Assembly: GCA_019114985.1 (NCBI GenBank)
Contig: DXEM01000004.1
Span: forward strand, 1 to 64,000
DNA length: 64,000 nt
DNA from: Candidatus Anaerostipes excrementavium
GTDB lineage: Bacteria; Bacillota; Clostridia; Lachnospirales; Lachnospiraceae
Direction of reading: 5' to 3'
This document shows, piece after piece, positions 8,303 through 17,099 of this stretch. Within the stretch, counting starts at the first letter, position 1. Every line of letters begins with the position of its first letter. The notes under the pieces were generated by a model that was not told the DNA's origin, searched no databases, and saw nothing but the letters and a program-made list of their open reading frames with translations. The position numbers and the translations under genes were made by a program.

Positions 8303-9358
8303 ATGCAGGGAAAAATGAAGGCACAGATGTTTTATGCACCGGGAGATGTTAGATTTGAGGAAACAGAGATTCCGCAGATTTCAGATGATGAAATGCTGGT
8401 AAAAGTCAAAGCGGCATTGACCTGCGGTACGGACCTGAAAACTTATCGCAGAGGACATCCGACGATTATCCAATCTGTCCCGTCAACTTTCGGACATGAA
8501 TTTGCCAGTGAAGTCGTTAAAGTCGGGAAAAATGTTACAAACTTTAAAGTGGGAGACCGAGTGGTAGGAGCGAATACAGCTCCATGTTTCGAATGTGAGA
8601 ATTGTAAGAATAAAAGATACAGCTTGTGTACAAATTTACAATATTTAAATGGCGCTTATTCCGAATATGTCGCGGTACCGTCACATATCCTGAAATACAA
8701 TTTTTATAAAATCCCGGATGGACTTCCTTATGAGCAGGCAGCACTTCTTGAGCCTCTTGCCTGCGCAGTACATGGAGTCGACCGGATTCCCGCAAAGGTG
8801 GGAGATAAAGTGGTCGTTATTGGGGCAGGGCCGATTGGGCTGATGTTTATGAACTTGCTCGTACTAAAAGGGTGTCAGGTGATCGCAGTCGATTTGTCTG
8901 ATTACAGATTAGATATCGCAAAAGAAAAATTTGGAGTCTATCAGACCGTGAACGCAAAAGAAGATTCGCATATTCAGGAAGTGAAGAATATTTGCGGAGG
9001 ATCAGGTGCAGATATTGTAGTAGAAGCAACGGGATTTCCAAATGTTTGGGAAAATGCGGTGAATATGGTACGGCCGGGAGGAACTGTGCTTGCATTTGGC
9101 GGGACAAAAGCTGGAACTTCTATTACGTTGGATTGTCAGAAGTTTCATTATGAAGAAATTACATTAATGGCAGTCTATCATCATACGCCGTATCATGTGA
9201 ATCTTGCACTGAAACTTCTGGCAAATGGATTAATCGATGGAAGTAAATATATTTCCGGCTATTATCCTTTGGAAGGAGCAATCGATGCCTTAGAAAGTAT
9301 CGGCCGGCAGGAAGGGATTAAATACGTGATAACCCCTGAGGAATCAGATCGGTTATAA
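8303..9358 (+). CDS. Zinc-dependent alcohol dehydrogenase (polyol-phosphate dehydrogenase-like)
   Basis: A 351-residue medium-chain dehydrogenase. Catalytic zinc ligands are Cys41 (CGTD), His65 and Glu66 (FGHE). A structural zinc is held by Cys95, Cys98, Cys101 and Cys109. The NAD-binding loop VIGAGPIGL is near 173-180. It belongs to the sorbitol/galactitol-1-phosphate/threonine dehydrogenase branch. As last gene of the PTS operon it probably oxidises the imported polyol phosphate to a ketose phosphate for the neighbouring aldolase. Substrate identity is inferred from context. Confidence 0.85.
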   Translation: MQGKMKAQMFYAPGDVRFEETEIPQISDDEMLVKVKAALTCGTDLKTYRRGHPTIIQSVPSTFGHEFASEVVKVGKNVTNFKVGDRVVGANTAPCFECENCKNKRYSLCTNLQYLNGAYSEYVAVPSHILKYNFYKIPDGLPYEQAALLEPLACAVHGVDRIPAKVGDKVVVIGAGPIGLMFMNLLVLKGCQVIAVDLSDYRLDIAKEKFGVYQTVNAKEDSHIQEVKNICGGSGADIVVEATGFPNVWENAVNMVRPGGTVLAFGGTKAGTSITLDCQKFHYEEITLMAVYHHTPYHVNLALKLLANGLIDGSKYISGYYPLEGAIDALESIGRQEGIKYVITPEESDRL

Positions 9359-9460
9359 GTAAAACCAATAACAGGCTGTTTGTTTTCCGTATTAGACACA
9401 CAAAACCTACTGTGTTAGTATGAATTCAAGATATGAGAAAAGAATATGGAGGACAAATCA

Positions 9461-10774
9461 ATGATAGATATTAGAGATACAAATAATTGGGGATTTGAGA
9501 CAAGACAGCTGCATATCGGGCAGGAAGAAGCGGATCCGACAACCGATGCCAGAGCGGTGCCGATTTACGCGACGACAGCTTATGTATTTCATGATTTCCA
9601 GCATGCTGCAGATCGATTCGGACTGCGAGACGCCGGGAACATTTACGGAAGACTGACAAATCCAACGCAAGACATATTGGAACAGCGCATCGCTTCCTTG
9701 GAAGGAGGAACAGCCGCTCTTGCAGTCGCTTCCGGCGCCGCTGCGCTGGATTATACGTTCCAGGCTCTTGCTTGTGCCGGAGAACATATTGTTGCAAGTA
9801 AGACCATATACGGCGGGACATACAATCTCCTTGCAAATACCTTTCCGTTGACAAGAAATATTCACACAACTTTTGTAGACCCAAGGGACGAAGAAGCTTT
9901 TGAAAAAGCAATTTGTGAAAATACGAAAGCGATATTTGCGGAAGCGCTTGGGAATCCTCATTCCAATGTGGCGGATTTGGAAGCGTTGGAAAAAATCGCC
10001 CACAAGCATGGGATTCCATTGGTCGTAGATTCTACCTTTGCAACGCCATATTTAATCCGCCCGATTGAATACGGCGCAGATCTTGTGGTTCATTCTGCTA
10101 CCAAGTTTATTGGAGGTCACGGAACAGCCATCGGAGGAGTCATCGTAGACGGAGGGACCTTTGACTGGAAGCAGTCATCAAAATATCCTTGGATTTCGGA
10201 GCCGAATCCAAGTTATCATGGAATCACATTTGCGGATGCTGTTCCGAAGGCAGCATTTGCCACATATATCCGAGCCGTTCTTTTAAGAGATACAGGGGCA
10301 ACGCTTTCTCCATTTCATGCCTTTTTATTCCTCCAAGGATTAGAAACGCTGTCACTTCGGATAGAACGGCATGTGGAAAATACACTTCGGATCGTTCAGT
10401 TTTTGAAAGAACATCCACAAGTAGAAGCAGTTCACCACCCATCGTTGGAAAGTGAGCCGACTCATGATCTATATGAAAAATATCTGCCAAACGGAGGCGG
10501 TTCCATTTTTACATTTGAGATTAAAGGGGATGAAAAGACAGCACAAAAGTTTATCGATCATTTACCGATTTTTTCCTTGCTGGCCAATGTGGCAGATGTG
10601 AAATCTCTGGTCATCCATCCGGCGACAACGACACACAGTCAATGTACAGAAAAAGAACTGGAGGAGCAGGGAATTTGGCCAAATACAATCCGCCTATCGA
10701 TTGGAATCGAAAAAGCAGATGATCTGATTGCAGCATTAGAGACGGCTTTTCATGCCGCAGCTTCTATGAAATAA
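9461..10774 (+). CDS. metY: O-acetylhomoserine sulfhydrylase (MetY-like)
   Basis: A 437-residue PLP enzyme of the Cys/Met metabolism family. ATG 9461 is used; an earlier in-frame ATG at 9446 lies inside the GGAGGA ribosome binding site. The PLP lysine is Lys215 in VVHSATKFIGGHG. The long form with SEPNPSYHGITF and NVADVKSLVIHPATTTH is typical of MetY, which makes homocysteine from O-acetylhomoserine and sulfide. It is a single-gene unit. No SAM riboswitch or T-box is visible in the 100 bp upstream, though such an element could be too divergent to see. Confidence 0.9.
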   Translation: MIDIRDTNNWGFETRQLHIGQEEADPTTDARAVPIYATTAYVFHDFQHAADRFGLRDAGNIYGRLTNPTQDILEQRIASLEGGTAALAVASGAAALDYTFQALACAGEHIVASKTIYGGTYNLLANTFPLTRNIHTTFVDPRDEEAFEKAICENTKAIFAEALGNPHSNVADLEALEKIAHKHGIPLVVDSTFATPYLIRPIEYGADLVVHSATKFIGGHGTAIGGVIVDGGTFDWKQSSKYPWISEPNPSYHGITFADAVPKAAFATYIRAVLLRDTGATLSPFHAFLFLQGLETLSLRIERHVENTLRIVQFLKEHPQVEAVHHPSLESEPTHDLYEKYLPNGGGSIFTFEIKGDEKTAQKFIDHLPIFSLLANVADVKSLVIHPATTTHSQCTEKELEEQGIWPNTIRLSIGIEKADDLIAALETAFHAAASMK

Positions 10775-10777
10775 AGA

Positions 10778-10820
10778 AATCCGGAAAGAGTCCTTATCAT
10801 ATGGATTCTTTCCGGATTTT
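10778..10820. terminator. Bidirectional terminator between metY and the HEPN gene
   Basis: AAATCCGGAAAGAGTCC and GGATTCTTTCCGGATTTTT form a 16-17-bp stem with a short loop, A-rich on the left and T-rich on the right. It serves two convergent genes. Confidence 0.8.
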
Positions 10821-11203
10821 TACGCTTTTAATTTTCTTATTGTATCATACATGATGGAGAGACATTTCTCAAATTCTTCTTTGGAAACCGTGTAAAAATC
10901 ATCTCCCGGATAACGGGCATCAAAATAAAAATCTGTCAAGTAGGCTAATCCGATTGTATCCAATTGAAGTTTTGGGTTCATATGATTTAATTTGGATGCT
11001 ATCTTTTTCAAATTATGTCCTCTTAAAAAACCTGAAACATCTTGATTGACCATCCATTTGTCTAAATATCCTTTTAAAAATTTTTCAGTCACTTGCTGAC
11101 ATTGGACGGCAAGCTGATTATAAAATGTGTTTCCGGTTGCCAAGACAGATTCTAGATACGCAAGATCATTTTCTGCAATATCGATATATGAGTTTTTAAT
11201 CAT
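10820..11203 (-). CDS. HEPN-domain protein of an MNT-HEPN pair
   Basis: A 127-residue all-helical protein. It carries the HxLxxL-type segment (His63 in GHNLKKIA) and an RYPG motif at 97-100, typical of HEPN partners of minimal nucleotidyltransferases. In characterised pairs the HEPN protein is an RNA-cleaving toxin and the partner adenylylates or otherwise blocks it. An R-x4-6-H motif is not evident. Its ATG overlaps the upstream nucleotidyltransferase gene by 8 bp, so the two are translationally coupled. Confidence 0.75.
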   Translation of the reverse strand: MIKNSYIDIAENDLAYLESVLATGNTFYNQLAVQCQQVTEKFLKGYLDKWMVNQDVSGFLRGHNLKKIASKLNHMNPKLQLDTIGLAYLTDFYFDARYPGDDFYTVSKEEFEKCLSIMYDTIRKLKA

Positions 11204-11567
11204 CTTCCACCTCCAATATTAATTTTTTGTCTCGATCAATAACTGTTTGAAAAACGGATGGAGAGCTTTCTGATGTTTCGTTTTGATAGACAACATCTGT
11301 ATGGATTCCCTGGATCGGTTCGTCTAATGTCCAACGAATCTCTGACGCAAGCATGCGATCCTGAAGTTTTTCTTTTGTAACGATTAAAAGATCTACGTCA
11401 CTTGTACTGCGGACTTCATTTCTTGCACAGCTTCCAAAAAGATAAATTTTAGTCAGTCCAGGAATGTCTTTGCTCAAAATAAAATTGAGATCATGATGTA
11501 TTTTCTGAGAAAAACGTGAGGGAAGATCTTTATAAGAATCTTCATATATTTTTATCGTTTTTTTCAA
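11196..11567 (-). CDS. Minimal nucleotidyltransferase (MNT) of an MNT-HEPN pair
   Basis: A 123-residue protein with the polymerase-beta-fold signature: Gly45-Ser46 in YLFGSCARNE and Asp57-x-Asp59 in TSDVDLLIV. The start is TTG at 11567, placed by the AAAGGAG site 7 bases upstream. In MNT-HEPN toxin-antitoxin modules this antitoxin modifies the HEPN toxin with AMP. It is the first gene of a two-gene leftward operon immediately left of the large 14-gene locus, on the opposite strand. Confidence 0.8.
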   Translation of the reverse strand: MKKTIKIYEDSYKDLPSRFSQKIHHDLNFILSKDIPGLTKIYLFGSCARNEVRSTSDVDLLIVTKEKLQDRMLASEIRWTLDEPIQGIHTDVVYQNETSESSPSVFQTVIDRDKKLILEVEDD

Positions 11568-11669
11568 TGTAGTCTCCTTTTATAAATGCTATACTCGTAT
11601 TTGCATTATATCGCTTTTTTTATCATTCTACAATACAAAATAAAGCGGGAATATAAACCGGAATACAAA

Positions 11670-11847
11670 TAGCAACTATTCAGCCATTCCATCTCGGATT
11701 CCTGCAGCAATGCTGCTTTGCCGCTGCTTACGCAGCTGAATCCTCGATTAAGGCTAAGCGCCGTATGTCTGATAATGCCGAAACTCCTCTGCAAGCAAGC
11801 TTGCGTCGTTTTTCGGCATTATCAGACGCATGGCTAAATAGTTGCTA
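11670..11847. repeat. Palindromic intergenic repeat (MITE/REP-like)
   Basis: Outer arms 11670-11687 (TAGCAACTATTCAGCCAT) and 11830-11847 match as an inverted repeat with one mismatch. Inner arms 11767-11783 (GTCTGATAATGCCGAAA) and 11811-11827 are a perfect 17-bp inverted repeat. The centre holds further small palindromes (GCAAGCAAGCTTGC). It is more GC-rich than its surroundings and has no convincing gene. It looks like a non-autonomous repeat; a shortened relative seems to lie at 53.7 kb. Confidence 0.6.
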
Positions 11848-11873
11848 AAAATATCATGATTCTTTTTGTTCGC

Positions 11874-11902
11874 TTGTAATTTGTGCACTAATAAGCTATA
11901 GT
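11874..11902 (+). promoter_or_regulatory. Probable promoter of the 14-gene locus
   Basis: TTGTAA at 11874-11879 and TATAGT at 11897-11902 are 17 bp apart, about 50 bp before the first gene. It is the only reasonable sigma-A-like match between the repeat and the ZorA-like start codon. Confidence 0.4.
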
Positions 11903-11959
11903 ATAAAATATGAAAAGTCTGAAAAAACGACATTTTTAGAACGTTTGTGGAGGAAGAGG

Positions 11960-13606
11960 ATGGGGAAATATCAAAATAAGAAAAATATATTAAGGCTGAT
12001 TATCCTGGGCATGTTCGTGATCACTGCGTTCGTAACCGTACAGTTTGATTATGGGATGATGGAATTTATCATTAATGCGGTTTTTCTTGCTGCAATGGCA
12101 TGGATGATTCGTCATGGAATTAAGAATAGTTTTGATCAGATACAAGACGAGATGAATCAGATTGATCAATTGATCCGAGGGGCAGAAGCAATTGAGCGTA
12201 ACATGACAGAAGATTCTGATGAAGCAGAAAGCATGATTTTGGGACTTAGCGACATCATCGACAATCAGGATGTAAAGGAAGGCTATGAAGCATACTGCAG
12301 GGCATATACGCAAAAAGAACGAATTGCCTGCAGAATTTCGGATTATTTGAATTTTGATCAGATGACGGAGCACCTTTCCCTGGGATTTTGTCAGATCCTT
12401 CCCGGAATCATGACCGCGATGGGGATCTTAGGTACATTTCTCGGATTGGCAATCGGATTGACGGATTTTGATTTTAGTTCATCCGGTTCCCTGGGTGACT
12501 CCATTCAGACCTTTGTTTCCGGAATTAACATTGCTTTTTATACGTCGATTTACGGAATCATTTTGTCCATGTATATGAACAGCTTTTATAACAGCATGGA
12601 AGACCGATTGGAAGAAAAACTTACAAAATTAGAAAAATGCTTCAGCAGATTGGGGATGAATCGGTCGGAGCAGAGTCTGTGGCTTCGCTTTTATGAAGAG
12701 GAGAAGCAGCAGACGGAGACGCTTCGCCGGCTGAATCAGGAATTTGCGGAAAATCTTTCCACCACCTTGGGAGAAAAATTATCAAAATCTTTTAATACTA
12801 CCAATTCGAATATTCAAAATTTAATGGGAAAGATTCATAAGCGGGAAGATGACGCGATGGAGAAGATGGTAAACAACTTTCTCAAGAACCTCAATCATAG
12901 TATTGAGTCAGATTATGAGTCCATTGCATTGGCGATATCCAATCTGGAAAAGAATTTTCATTCCTTGAGTGATTCGGTAGGATATCTGAGTGAATGGCAG
13001 AAAAAAATGACCGAAGAGATTCGGGAATTTGTCACAAAAGTCAGTGAATCAAATCAAAGAATGGAAGAAATCAGTATCCGGAATACGGAGCAGCTCGAAC
13101 GGTTTAACGATACCCTTCAGGAATTTTCAGCTGCCATGGAACATACGAGCGGTAATTTGAATGGATTTTATCAAAAAGAAGAACAATTCCATGGACAGCT
13201 GCAGGATCTTGTGGAAAAACAAGGTGATATTGCCGCAAAGCTTTCGGATTATCAGAAGGCTTCCGAAAATCAGCTGGGAGGGCTGCAGGTTCTTTTAGCA
13301 AAGTTGCAGCAGGAACAAGAAGAAAAAGGACAGCAGGAAGTCGATCTGAAAGCTGTCCAGGCGGCCGTTGAAAGCTTAGAAGGGAGAGCCAACTCACTTT
13401 TCCATCAGATCGATGAATGGAAACAGGAGGAGAAACAAGAAGATCTCCATGAGATGGAAGAAGCGGTTCTTTCACTTCGGGAAGATATGGCAAAGATGCA
13501 GAGAGATTTGATGGAAGCAATCGAAGATACGACATTTCATGCAAAAATAAAAAAAGTAAAATACATCGGCAATCTTTTCAATAGGCAAAAAGAGGAAGAG
13601 AACTAG
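11960..13606 (+). CDS. ZorA-like MotA/TolQ/ExbB ion-channel protein with coiled-coil tail
   Basis: The start is ATG 11960 behind GGAGGAAGAGG; a TTG at 11945 is less likely. The 548-residue product has two N-terminal membrane helices (about 10-45). A second helical pair follows near 145-215, carrying MGILGTFLGLAIGLTDF and INIAFYTSIYGIILSMYMNS, the MotA/TolQ/ExbB core. A coiled-coil-rich cytoplasmic tail of about 320 residues comes after it. This is the layout of ZorA, the stator/tail subunit of Zorya defence, rather than of MotA or ExbB. It is followed directly by a ZorB-like gene. It probably forms a proton- or sodium-driven channel whose tail transmits a signal to cytoplasmic partners. Confidence 0.8.
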   Translation: MGKYQNKKNILRLIILGMFVITAFVTVQFDYGMMEFIINAVFLAAMAWMIRHGIKNSFDQIQDEMNQIDQLIRGAEAIERNMTEDSDEAESMILGLSDIIDNQDVKEGYEAYCRAYTQKERIACRISDYLNFDQMTEHLSLGFCQILPGIMTAMGILGTFLGLAIGLTDFDFSSSGSLGDSIQTFVSGINIAFYTSIYGIILSMYMNSFYNSMEDRLEEKLTKLEKCFSRLGMNRSEQSLWLRFYEEEKQQTETLRRLNQEFAENLSTTLGEKLSKSFNTTNSNIQNLMGKIHKREDDAMEKMVNNFLKNLNHSIESDYESIALAISNLEKNFHSLSDSVGYLSEWQKKMTEEIREFVTKVSESNQRMEEISIRNTEQLERFNDTLQEFSAAMEHTSGNLNGFYQKEEQFHGQLQDLVEKQGDIAAKLSDYQKASENQLGGLQVLLAKLQQEQEEKGQQEVDLKAVQAAVESLEGRANSLFHQIDEWKQEEKQEDLHEMEEAVLSLREDMAKMQRDLMEAIEDTTFHAKIKKVKYIGNLFNRQKEEEN

Positions 13607-14386
13607 ATGAGAAAGAAAGAAAAACGACGGAAAAGAAAAGGAATGGATTACTGGCAGTCTTATTCGGATATGATGGCTGCGCTGCTTTTGGTATTTATTT
13701 TGATTGTGTTTGCGGTGATTCAAAAGATGCAGTCACAACAGGATGAACTTGCAGCAAAACAGGCAATCGTAGAAAAGCAGAAGATTACGATTGAGAAATT
13801 AGGCGGCGATCCGGACGGAGGAACAAGTAAATTCGAAGAAATGGAAGAAAAAGTCTCTAAGATTATCGGAGTAAAAGCTGAAATCATAGAAGATCTGAAA
13901 AAGGAATTAAAAAATGTCGATCTGGAGATCGACGGACAGACCGGCGCAATCCAGTTTAATTCAGAGATTTTGTTCGATACAGACAAATCAACGTTGAAAA
14001 AAAGCGGAAAGAAAGAACTCGATCAATTTATGAAAGGTTATTTTAAAGTACTGCTCAATGACAAATTCAAAAAAAATATTGCAGAAATCATAATAGAAGG
14101 ACATACCGATACAGATGGAACCTACAATTATAACTTAGAATTGTCACAAAAAAGAGCGTTGAGTGTTTCAAAATATTGTTTAAATAATGATAAATTGGAT
14201 TTAAGTTCTGATCAGAAATCGCATCTAAGAAAGATTATCACGGCGAATGGCCGATCGTTCAGCAATCCGATCAAAAAAGCAAATGGATCGATCGATAAAG
14301 CCAAATCCCGCCGAGTTGTATTCCAGTTTCGATTGAAAGATGAAGAGATGATACAGGAACTGCAGGAAATTTTGCGAGAAAACTAA
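13607..14386 (+). CDS. ZorB-like MotB/OmpA-domain protein
   Basis: A 259-residue protein: basic N-terminus, one membrane helix (about 20-40) carrying YSDMMAALLLVFILIVF with the channel aspartate Asp21, a coiled-coil linker (about 45-100), and a C-terminal OmpA/MotB peptidoglycan-binding domain with HTDTDGTYNYN and LSQKRA. It starts at the base following the ZorA-like stop codon. MotB-type proteins pair with a MotA/ZorA channel and anchor it to peptidoglycan. The DMMAALLLVF signature is the form seen in ZorB. It lacks flagellar neighbours, so a flagellar role is unlikely. Confidence 0.82.
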   Translation: MRKKEKRRKRKGMDYWQSYSDMMAALLLVFILIVFAVIQKMQSQQDELAAKQAIVEKQKITIEKLGGDPDGGTSKFEEMEEKVSKIIGVKAEIIEDLKKELKNVDLEIDGQTGAIQFNSEILFDTDKSTLKKSGKKELDQFMKGYFKVLLNDKFKKNIAEIIIEGHTDTDGTYNYNLELSQKRALSVSKYCLNNDKLDLSSDQKSHLRKIITANGRSFSNPIKKANGSIDKAKSRRVVFQFRLKDEEMIQELQEILREN

Positions 14387-14423
14387 AAAAGATAAAAATT
14401 TTTGATGGATAGAGGGAGAACGA

Positions 14424-16364
14424 ATGAAAAAGTTATCAAAAGAGGAAATCATAGAAAGCGTCCGAAAACTAAAGGGCGAGACACTTTTATGGCTGATCGT
14501 TTTGTATGAAGGACTTCTTTTTGTGCCTGCGCTGATGAAAGGAATCAAAGGAGACGGTGAGAATGTTTCTTATTTTGGGTATCACTATTTTGAATTCTTT
14601 TTGATTCTTGCGCTGGGAACGATTGTCTTTTACTGGGCAGCGGCATATCTTTTGAAAGGAAATCAAAAGATTGTCCTTTATGCCGCAATCCTGCTGACAT
14701 GGGGAGTCTTTATGGAATTTTTGCTGTTATTCCCAAATGATAAGGAATTGAATTCCGGTTTTATCCTTCGAAAGATTTTGCTGCTGCTGGCAGCTTACGG
14801 ATCAGCTGGTGCCGCTGGATTTTTGTTCTTCAAGATTCGTAAGTTCCGGGAAGATGGATTTAGTTTTCTGATGGGCTGTCTTTCAGTTTTCTTATATATT
14901 CTGCTGATATTTTTCGGAGTCGGACCGGGAGGCCAGGCTAATCCGGAGGCAAAGACGAACCTTCCGTTTCCGATTATTGGATCAATTCCGGTAACAGAGA
15001 TTCTGAAAGTTATCTTTCTCATGGTTCTTGTCTGCCTGTTGTGCAAACAGAGAAGATCAAAGGAAGAAAAGAGAGGAAGACTTCTATTATCTGCAGTCTA
15101 TACAGCAATCAATATGCTGGGCATGTTAGCAATCAATGAGATGGGAAGCTTGCTGATCGTCTTATTGGTTTATATTGCCTTTATTGTTGTTTACATGCAG
15201 GAAATCAAATATTCGGTCATTGTAATAATGACAGGCGCTTTGACGATAGTTCTGGGAGTCTTGATTGGAAATCTTATGATCGGCAATATCAATCGAAAGA
15301 TCAGCGCAGGAGATTTGATGACCAGTTTCTATGACAAAGAAGTTTCTTCTGCCAGCGGATATCATGGGAGCAGAGGTACGATTGAAGATTTTCGCCCCAG
15401 TCTGACGGAATTTTTACAGGATCGAAAAGAAGAAGGGAAAAAACGAACCGTAACACAAAAAGAATTGGAAAAGATAACAGAGTCTGCACAGGGAACGGCA
15501 CTTGACAAAAGTCAAAAGCAGGCTGTGGCAGCTATGTTTGAAGACAGCAAAGAAATCGGTTATGCCGAGATGGAAGAATATGTAAAGGAACGAAAGAATC
15601 AATCCATGAAAATCGTTATGGGATATCTCTTTGTGGATCAGGAAGACAAAGAAGATTTTCTGGACCGCTATTACTTTGCAAAAGTATATAACTATTATGC
15701 ATATTCTTCCGATGCAAATTTTCTGGAAAAATTCTACGTTCCGAAGTTTGGAAAAGTAAAGACAAGATTTTACTGCTGGACCCATCCGGAATGGGACAAT
15801 GGAGACTCCGGATATCAAAATTACCGTGCCAGAGTAGGTGTTCGTGACGGCGGATTGTTCGGCAAAGATTCTGCCGAGGTCAGCACCGTGCCGAATGCGG
15901 ATTCGGACATGATTTTTGTAGCAATATCCGAAATGTTCGGAAACATTTGTCCTGTGCTTCTTCTTTTATTGTTTTTCCTGCTTTTTTGGGAAGGGAAGAA
16001 AATTGCATTGTCGACGAAACATGAATATAACAGCGGAATGGTATTCGGTATATCTTTTATGATATGGATTCAGGCAATTTTTATGACGGCCAGCAACTAT
16101 GGAATGTTTCCGATCTTTGGAATGCCGATTCCTTTTATCTCTAACGGAGGAGCATCAAAATGTGTAACAATGGCAATGATTGGAATCATGGTCGTAATGT
16201 CTGCGGTGGAAATGGAAGAGATTCCGGTGGAAGAAGATCATTCCAAAGACCGCATGTTGATTTTCTCCAGATATTATATTATTGCACCGCTTCGAAAATT
16301 AGCCGAGGGGATGAAAGAGACATATAAGAAGAAAATGCGTGATAGAAAACGGCGTAGGAGATAG
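14424..16364 (+). CDS. SEDS (FtsW/RodA-like) glycosyltransferase with large extracytoplasmic insertion
   Basis: A 646-residue polytopic membrane protein. SEDS motifs are readable: SIPVTEILKVIFL (about 187-200, like the QPSE-aK segment), NEMGSLLIVLLVY, WTHPEWDN, then DGGLFGKDSAEVSTVPNADS with the catalytic-type Asp495 and IFVAISEMFG, and MPIPFISNGGAS near the C-terminus. FtsW and RodA polymerise peptidoglycan glycan strands. This copy is about 240 residues longer than usual because of a charged insertion (about 300-450) on the outer side. A PBP gene in the same operon is its probable partner. Its link to a ZorAB-like pair is unusual. Confidence 0.82.
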   Translation: MKKLSKEEIIESVRKLKGETLLWLIVLYEGLLFVPALMKGIKGDGENVSYFGYHYFEFFLILALGTIVFYWAAAYLLKGNQKIVLYAAILLTWGVFMEFLLLFPNDKELNSGFILRKILLLLAAYGSAGAAGFLFFKIRKFREDGFSFLMGCLSVFLYILLIFFGVGPGGQANPEAKTNLPFPIIGSIPVTEILKVIFLMVLVCLLCKQRRSKEEKRGRLLLSAVYTAINMLGMLAINEMGSLLIVLLVYIAFIVVYMQEIKYSVIVIMTGALTIVLGVLIGNLMIGNINRKISAGDLMTSFYDKEVSSASGYHGSRGTIEDFRPSLTEFLQDRKEEGKKRTVTQKELEKITESAQGTALDKSQKQAVAAMFEDSKEIGYAEMEEYVKERKNQSMKIVMGYLFVDQEDKEDFLDRYYFAKVYNYYAYSSDANFLEKFYVPKFGKVKTRFYCWTHPEWDNGDSGYQNYRARVGVRDGGLFGKDSAEVSTVPNADSDMIFVAISEMFGNICPVLLLLLFFLLFWEGKKIALSTKHEYNSGMVFGISFMIWIQAIFMTASNYGMFPIFGMPIPFISNGGASKCVTMAMIGIMVVMSAVEMEEIPVEEDHSKDRMLIFSRYYIIAPLRKLAEGMKETYKKKMRDRKRRRR

Positions 16365-16367
16365 CAT

Positions 16368-17099
16368 ATGGAAGATGGGAAAAAGGAAAGGATCGAAATC
16401 CTGAAAGGTCAAATAAAGAAACTGTTTGGCCAGCTGGATGTTTCTGATCAAGAGGAGATGATAGATTTATGGGAGAAGTTAGAGGCAGTTGATGCAGTCT
16501 ATTATCATTATTACCAAAAAGGAGAACCGGGATATCGGCGGTATAAAGATCGCCGCAGAGCAAATCAGAAATTTTTGGATCAAATTCAGAAAATATTCCG
16601 GGAAGATATTTTTGAAATCGATAGGAAAAGTATGCTGGAAATGTGGCAGCTTCTCATGGAAGAAGAAGCTTCTGCAGGAAAAGATGTTTTATCAAAAATG
16701 AAACGGGGTCTCTTGAAGAAGCAAAAGAATGCGATACAAAAAAGGCTGCAGACATTTCTTTTGCCGGAAGTTTCGCTGGAAGAAAATGAAATCGAAGCCT
16801 GGCTGAAATTATTAAATGAGCAGGAGCACAGAAAGAATCAGCTGATGGATGCGCAGGAGCAGCTTCCCGAAGACATCCGTTCCTATTTTATTCAGCGCGG
16901 AGGGACTGTCTTTGTGATGCATGATCGATGTCTTGTGTTGGATTATTGTATCAGTCGATTGAAAGATTTCGGATTTGAAGCGGAGAAAGAGGAATTCTGG
17001 CAGGAAGTCATGCTGGATGCGGTGACCATCGGATCAGAAACGGCCTGGTCCGAACTACAGGATTTTGTTCGAAATATAGCAGCAGGAGAATCATTATGA
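16368..17099 (+). CDS. Charged helical hypothetical protein of the 14-gene locus
   Basis: A 243-residue soluble protein, rich in Lys/Glu and predicted by eye to be helical, without signal peptide, membrane span or a motif I recognise. The first 60 residues hold Leu/Ile-spaced helices; the C-terminal half includes VFVMHDRCLVLDYCISRL. It starts 3 bp after the SEDS gene and its stop overlaps the next start (ATGA), so it is translated in tight coupling with two membrane proteins. It is probably a structural or adaptor component. No further claim can be supported. Confidence 0.6.
   Translation: MEDGKKERIEILKGQIKKLFGQLDVSDQEEMIDLWEKLEAVDAVYYHYYQKGEPGYRRYKDRRRANQKFLDQIQKIFREDIFEIDRKSMLEMWQLLMEEEASAGKDVLSKMKRGLLKKQKNAIQKRLQTFLLPEVSLEENEIEAWLKLLNEQEHRKNQLMDAQEQLPEDIRSYFIQRGGTVFVMHDRCLVLDYCISRLKDFGFEAEKEEFWQEVMLDAVTIGSETAWSELQDFVRNIAAGESL

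Noticed and set aside
9359-9460. Possible SAM riboswitch or T-box before metY
   Set aside because: The region is only about 100 nt and lacks the conserved segments of either class.
9458-10019. Two long minus-strand frames (about 180 codons) opposite metY
   Set aside because: They are mirror frames of a conserved enzyme gene and have no motif or ribosome binding site of their own.
11606-11794. 62-codon minus-strand frame between the MNT gene and the 14-gene locus
   Set aside because: It lies within the palindromic repeat and lacks a ribosome binding site.
11960-14386. Flagellar MotA/MotB identity for the channel pair
   Set aside because: No flagellar genes are near, and the long coiled-coil tail does not fit MotA.
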